A stretch of 64,000 nt of DNA from Flavobacteriales bacterium (GTDB lineage: Bacteria > Bacteroidota > Bacteroidia > Flavobacteriales_D > Sanyastnellaceae): the NCBI GenBank assembly GCA_027491075.1, contig JAIXWX010000025.1, forward strand, positions 186,001-250,000, read 5' to 3'. The translations under genes were made by a program, and so were the position numbers. Of the stretch, positions 61,020-64,000 are shown piece by piece. The notes under the pieces are model-generated. The model was not told the DNA's origin and searched no databases. It saw nothing but the letters and a program-made list of their open reading frames with translations. Position 1 is the first letter of the stretch; every line of letters starts with the position of its first letter.

Positions 61020-62345
61020 ATGAAATTTATTTACCTCGTCTCTATCAGTATTTTTTTATTTGCTTCTTGTTCAGGAGTGAAACGCTCTATGAAAGAGGCA
61101 ATGGTATATGAGGAAGGAGGCTTGACAGAAAAGGCCTTTGATACTTACAAGGAAGTTTATATTCAGCACGGAAAGCCCGAAGCATTAGTAGGTATGCGGC
61201 GCATAGGGCAGGAAGTTTTAAGGAAAAAGGTAGTCTTAGCACAGTCGGAGTGTGCGAAAGGAAATTATGAATTAGCGCTTAATCTGTACGAGGAGCTTCT
61301 TGCGTATCATAGTGCAAACAGCAAGTTGGAACTGAACCTTCCACCGGGTACACTGGATCAACAAAGCAATTGCAAATCATCATATATTGATTTTCTTTTT
61401 GAGTCAGCAGAAGCGGCAGTGAAAGAAGAACGATTTGAAGAAGCCAGAGAATACACTTCAAAAATTCGTTCGTTGGATCGCAACAATAAGAAGGCAGAGT
61501 ACTTGGATATTCTTAGTAGGATTTATCCAAACTATAACTTGGGACTCAAAGCAGAAGAATTAGGTCTGTGGAGAGAGGCTTACGGTTATTTTCTTGAAGT
61601 AACGAAGTTGGATGCAGGATTTAAAGATGCGATGCAACGCAGAGATCAGGCATTGGATAAGGCTCGATATACGCTGGCATTTATTCCTGTAAAGAATGAA
61701 AAGGTCGATGCTTCTTTAGAAACGTCTTTAAGTGCCTCCATCAAGCAACAGATACTTGCGTTGAAAAGTCCATTCATCGAATTATTGGAACGTGAACGTT
61801 TGGAGCAAATGATCAATGAGCAAATGATGAGCATGAATCCGGCCTTTGATCAGAATAAAGTAATTGAAGCTGGTAAGCTTTCAGGGGCTCGGTATATTAT
61901 TACAGGAGAATTAATCAGCTATGAGAACAAGATAGCCGCACAAAGAACCTTTGAAAGAAAGGGGTATTTAGGTGCGAATGTGAATGCGAAAAAAGTTAAG
62001 TATAGAGAGCACAGATTAGGCAGGGGAGTGGACGCTTCCTTCAAATATCAAATATTGGATGCCGAAACAGGAAAAGTCTATGCAACCGATATCATTACTT
62101 TCTCTGATCGAGACAATGTAGTTTACAGTGAATTTGAAGGAGATTATAATAAGCTGTATCCTGGAGCATGGAAATGGCAATTGCTGAGTAATTCAGAAGA
62201 TGTTGTTTACGTCAATGAGAAAGAAAGACTCATGAATGAGTTTACCGGTAGAAAAGGCCCTGTTTCTGAAATGGAGATGCGCAATCGAATGATGAAACAA
62301 ATTTCCGAGAAAGTAGCGGACGCGGTGTCGAAGTTTAAGCCCTAA
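61020..62345 (+). CDS. TPR lipoprotein with CsgG-like domain
   Basis: A 441-residue lipoprotein (signal ISIFLFASCSG, Cys about 16). The first half (about 20-220) is helical with TPR-like repeats (GLTEKAFDTYKEVYIQHGKPEA; GNYELALNLYEELLAY; GLWREAYGYFLEVTKLD). The second half (about 225-400) resembles CsgG-type domains: LLERERLEQMINEQ, KLSGARYIITGELI and YQILDAETGKVYATD. CsgG forms an outer-membrane secretion channel; periplasmic relatives have unknown roles. Start ATG 61020 gives a proper lipoprotein signal; ATG 60978 is in frame but too far. The 3' end overlaps coaE by 11 nt. Confidence 0.8.
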   Translation: MKFIYLVSISIFLFASCSGVKRSMKEAMVYEEGGLTEKAFDTYKEVYIQHGKPEALVGMRRIGQEVLRKKVVLAQSECAKGNYELALNLYEELLAYHSANSKLELNLPPGTLDQQSNCKSSYIDFLFESAEAAVKEERFEEAREYTSKIRSLDRNNKKAEYLDILSRIYPNYNLGLKAEELGLWREAYGYFLEVTKLDAGFKDAMQRRDQALDKARYTLAFIPVKNEKVDASLETSLSASIKQQILALKSPFIELLERERLEQMINEQMMSMNPAFDQNKVIEAGKLSGARYIITGELISYENKIAAQRTFERKGYLGANVNAKKVKYREHRLGRGVDASFKYQILDAETGKVYATDIITFSDRDNVVYSEFEGDYNKLYPGAWKWQLLSNSEDVVYVNEKERLMNEFTGRKGPVSEMEMRNRMMKQISEKVADAVSKFKP

Positions 62346-62913
62346 TGTAGTTATCAAACATTAGAATTTTTTCCAATAGTGGAAATCGGTTGTCGTTGTG
62401 CCATACGTGTTGGCAATATTTCATTCTTTCATCGTCGGTGATTTGAATTTCTAAACGTTGTCTCACAGAAGACTCGGAAACGTTATCTCTTTTGATCACC
62501 CGGGCTATACGATCTTCGTCAGGTGCGGTAATCAAAATAACTTGATCACAAGACCTCCATGCTCCGCTTTCGATAAGAATAGCCGCTTCACGAACGATGT
62601 AAGGATAACCTGAAAACTTCTTTAACCACAGATCATATTGCTCCTTCACCCAAGGGTGTACAATTGCGGAAACCTGATCGAGTTTATCTTCATCGTTGAA
62701 TATGATGTCACGCATACGCATCCGATTCACTCCAGTGGGGGTGAGGACATCGGGGCCAAGAATAAGTCCAATTTCGTGGCGGACTTTAGGATCTGTATAA
62801 GCGGCTTTTCCATATTCATCTGCATAAAAAACTGGTACCCCAATGATTTCAAAAACTTTAGCGACGGTCGATTTACCACTACCTATTCCTCCTGTTAGAC
62901 CTATTTTGAGCAT
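62335..62913 (-). CDS. coaE: Dephospho-CoA kinase
   Basis: A 192-residue P-loop kinase: GLTGGIGSGKSTVA (residues 5-18), VFYADEYGKAAYTDP (substrate-binding Asp), VREAAILIESGAW, and VIKRDNVSESSVRQRL of the lid. It phosphorylates dephospho-CoA to CoA, the last step of CoA synthesis. It is convergent with the TPR gene (11-nt overlap) and divergent from rpe. No clear -7 box for it. Confidence 0.96.
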   Translation of the reverse strand: MLKIGLTGGIGSGKSTVAKVFEIIGVPVFYADEYGKAAYTDPKVRHEIGLILGPDVLTPTGVNRMRMRDIIFNDEDKLDQVSAIVHPWVKEQYDLWLKKFSGYPYIVREAAILIESGAWRSCDQVILITAPDEDRIARVIKRDNVSESSVRQRLEIQITDDERMKYCQHVWHNDNRFPLLEKILMFDNYIRA

Positions 62914-62924
62914 GCTTTATTGAT

Positions 62925-62932
62925 TAACTTCG
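62925..62932 (+). promoter_or_regulatory. -7-like box TAACTTCG, rpe
   Basis: TAnnTTCG variant 17 nt before ATG 62950, with a TTG 16 nt upstream at 62906-62908. Confidence 0.35.
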
Positions 62933-62949
62933 CGACCAAATTAAGAAAA

Positions 62950-63597
62950 ATGCACCTGATCGCTCCTTCCGTTTTATCTGCCGATTTCGCAAATCTTCAA
63001 CGCGACATTGAAATGATCAATTTGTCGAACGCAGATTGGTTTCATGTAGATGTAATGGACGGAGTATTTGTTCCAAATATCTCTTTTGGAATGCCGGTTA
63101 TAAAAGCACTGAAAAAGCATGCGATGAAGCCACTGGATGTTCATTTGATGATTGTCGATCCAGATAGGTATATTAAAGATTTCAAGGCGGCTGGTGCGGA
63201 TATCCTTACTGTTCACTATGAGGCATGCACGCACTTGCACCGTACAGTGCAGGCTATAAAAGCAGAAGGAATGAAAGCGGGAGTGTCCATCAACCCCCAT
63301 ACTCCCGTCAGTGTATTGGAAGATATTATAGCTGATTTGGATTTGGTGCTTATCATGTCAGTGAATCCTGGGTTTGGAGGACAGAGTTTTATCGAGCGGA
63401 CATATAGCAAGCTTCGTTATTTAAGAGAAATCATCGCAGAAAACAATGCGTCTTGTTTAGTAGAAGTGGATGGGGGGGTAAATGACTTGAACGCTCCAGA
63501 ACTGGTGAAGGCCGGCGCGGACGTTTTGGTGGCAGGAAATTATGTTTTCGGTGCCTCCGATCCTGTGGCGGCCATCGACTCCATCAAGTATTTTTAG
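62950..63597 (+). CDS. rpe: Ribulose-phosphate 3-epimerase
   Basis: A 215-residue TIM-barrel enzyme: APSVLSADFANLQRDI (Ser/Leu start motif), WFHVDVMDGVFVPNISFG with catalytic Asp, LDVHLMI (metal His), MSVNPGFGGQSFI (phosphate site) and EVDGGVN with the second catalytic Asp. It interconverts ribulose 5-phosphate and xylulose 5-phosphate in the pentose phosphate pathway. The start ATG 62950 matches the family; the frame extends to 62920, which would overlap the -7 box. Confidence 0.97.
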   Translation: MHLIAPSVLSADFANLQRDIEMINLSNADWFHVDVMDGVFVPNISFGMPVIKALKKHAMKPLDVHLMIVDPDRYIKDFKAAGADILTVHYEACTHLHRTVQAIKAEGMKAGVSINPHTPVSVLEDIIADLDLVLIMSVNPGFGGQSFIERTYSKLRYLREIIAENNASCLVEVDGGVNDLNAPELVKAGADVLVAGNYVFGASDPVAAIDSIKYF

Positions 63598-63758
63598 TTC
63601 CATACCCGAAATTTAACATTTCATACCGTGAACTCGTAGTTTGCTCTAGTGGACTGTAAATGAGCGTCTTAAAAAATCGTATGAGCGACTAAACAGTTAA
63701 TTTCAACGACGGGAGCATATTTTTTGTCGATAAATTACGAATTGTTGAAAACTTTTAT

Positions 63759-63766
63759 TACTTTTG
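63759..63766 (+). promoter_or_regulatory. -7 box TACTTTTG, partial secreted-protein gene
   Basis: Exact TAnnTTTG, 69 nt before the ATG at 63836. The rest of the 238-nt gap after rpe (63598-63758) shows nothing else definite. Confidence 0.5.
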
Positions 63767-63835
63767 TGAACTGTTATGAGCACCTAAACTCTTAACAGAC
63801 CTAACGCACTATATTAATAACCAACCTTTAAGCAA

Positions 63836-64000
63836 ATGAAGAATTTCTACTCTTGCAGTAGTCATTTAGCTCGTTTTAATTCTCTTTTCACACGAGCAAT
63901 TCTGGTAGCTTTCCTCAGTTTTTTTGCGACCATTAACTCAGATGCACAGTGTAACAACGTGACCTCTGGCGGTTCTATTGGAAGTAATCAAAGTGGATGC
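63836..64000 (+). CDS. Secreted protein, N-terminal part only (possible adhesin)
   Basis: The first 55 residues of a protein running past the window end. It has a long N-region, then a hydrophobic signal core (AILVAFLSFFA) and a likely cleavage near INSDAQC. The mature start (CNNVTSGGSIGSNQSGC) resembles the N-terminus of large T9SS-secreted, gliding-associated adhesin proteins of Bacteroidota, but only part is visible, so the identity is a guess. The promoter at 63759-63766 gives a leader of about 65 nt. Confidence 0.6.
   Translation, partial: MKNFYSCSSHLARFNSLFTRAILVAFLSFFATINSDAQCNNVTSGGSIGSNQSGC

Noticed and set aside
63598-63758. Possible small RNA or tRNA in the gap after rpe
   Set aside because: No cloverleaf, no CCA-type end and no GC-rich stems; nothing supports an RNA gene.

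Overview
This is a chromosomal window from a member of the Bacteroidota, most likely a free-living, possibly marine, flavobacterium-like organism. The evidence is a SusC/SusD pair, secreted proteins with type IX secretion (T9SS) C-terminal signals, almost no Shine-Dalgarno sequences, and at least fifteen promoters of the Bacteroidota type (-7 box TAnnTTTG). I see no rRNA, tRNA, CRISPR array, insertion sequence or prophage. Most genes are chromosomal housekeeping or envelope genes, tightly packed and in short operons on both strands.

Layout. 1-2.9 kb (minus): an operon of a DUF6671 protein, an SbtA-type bicarbonate transporter and a secreted esterase, followed by a broken prolyl oligopeptidase remnant at the window edge. 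3-9.8 kb: a FecA-type TonB receptor, mazG, a small unknown gene, ligA and two unknown genes. 9.9-12.5 kb: a staphylococcal-nuclease-like protein and a T9SS type B surface protein. 12.8-17.7 kb: a family M49 lipoprotein peptidase, then apaG, a GH113-like lipoprotein and a cyanophycinase-like T9SS cargo. 17.7-25.6 kb: an RRM RNA-binding protein, a universal stress protein, the DUF1501/DUF1800 pair, DUF2797, thioredoxin-like proteins and an SDR-like oxidoreductase. 25.6-32.2 kb (minus): a nucleoid-associated protein, then an operon SIMPL - LysM protein - MFS - prolyl oligopeptidase. 32.4-41.8 kb: small membrane peptides, lipoproteins, DUF2147, DUF6268, WD40, hisS, an RlmI-like methyltransferase, recQ, tpiA and prmA. 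41.9-50.7 kb (minus): a starch/alpha-glucan utilisation locus of secreted GH13 amylase, SusC, SusD, a lipoprotein and a SusE/F-like binding protein. 50.8-56.1 kb: folate genes (folD, folP, a PabC-like lyase) with DUF1599, an unaccompanied oligopeptide-type ABC permease and a GmhB-like phosphatase. 56.1-64 kb: a TetA-like MFS pump, a YugP-type protease, a beta-carbonic anhydrase with a SulP transporter, glutathione peroxidase, a CsgG-like TPR lipoprotein, coaE, rpe and the start of a large secreted protein.

How they work together. The susCD locus is a complete small glycan uptake unit: surface amylase, outer-membrane transporter with its lid, and accessory binding proteins. Its control region is striking: an 82-nt nested inverted repeat between the amylase and susC places a 17-bp palindrome exactly on the susC -33 element. 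Two separate inorganic-carbon loci (SbtA with DUF6671, and SulP with carbonic anhydrase) suggest anaplerotic bicarbonate uptake. Other points of interest are tiny single-membrane-span peptide genes, two of which look homologous, a lytic-transglycosylase-like LysM protein that has lost its catalytic Glu, a DUF2797 protein without its zinc cysteines, and a recurrent arrangement in which the -7 promoter box ends only 4-6 nt before the start codon, implying leaderless or nearly leaderless mRNAs.
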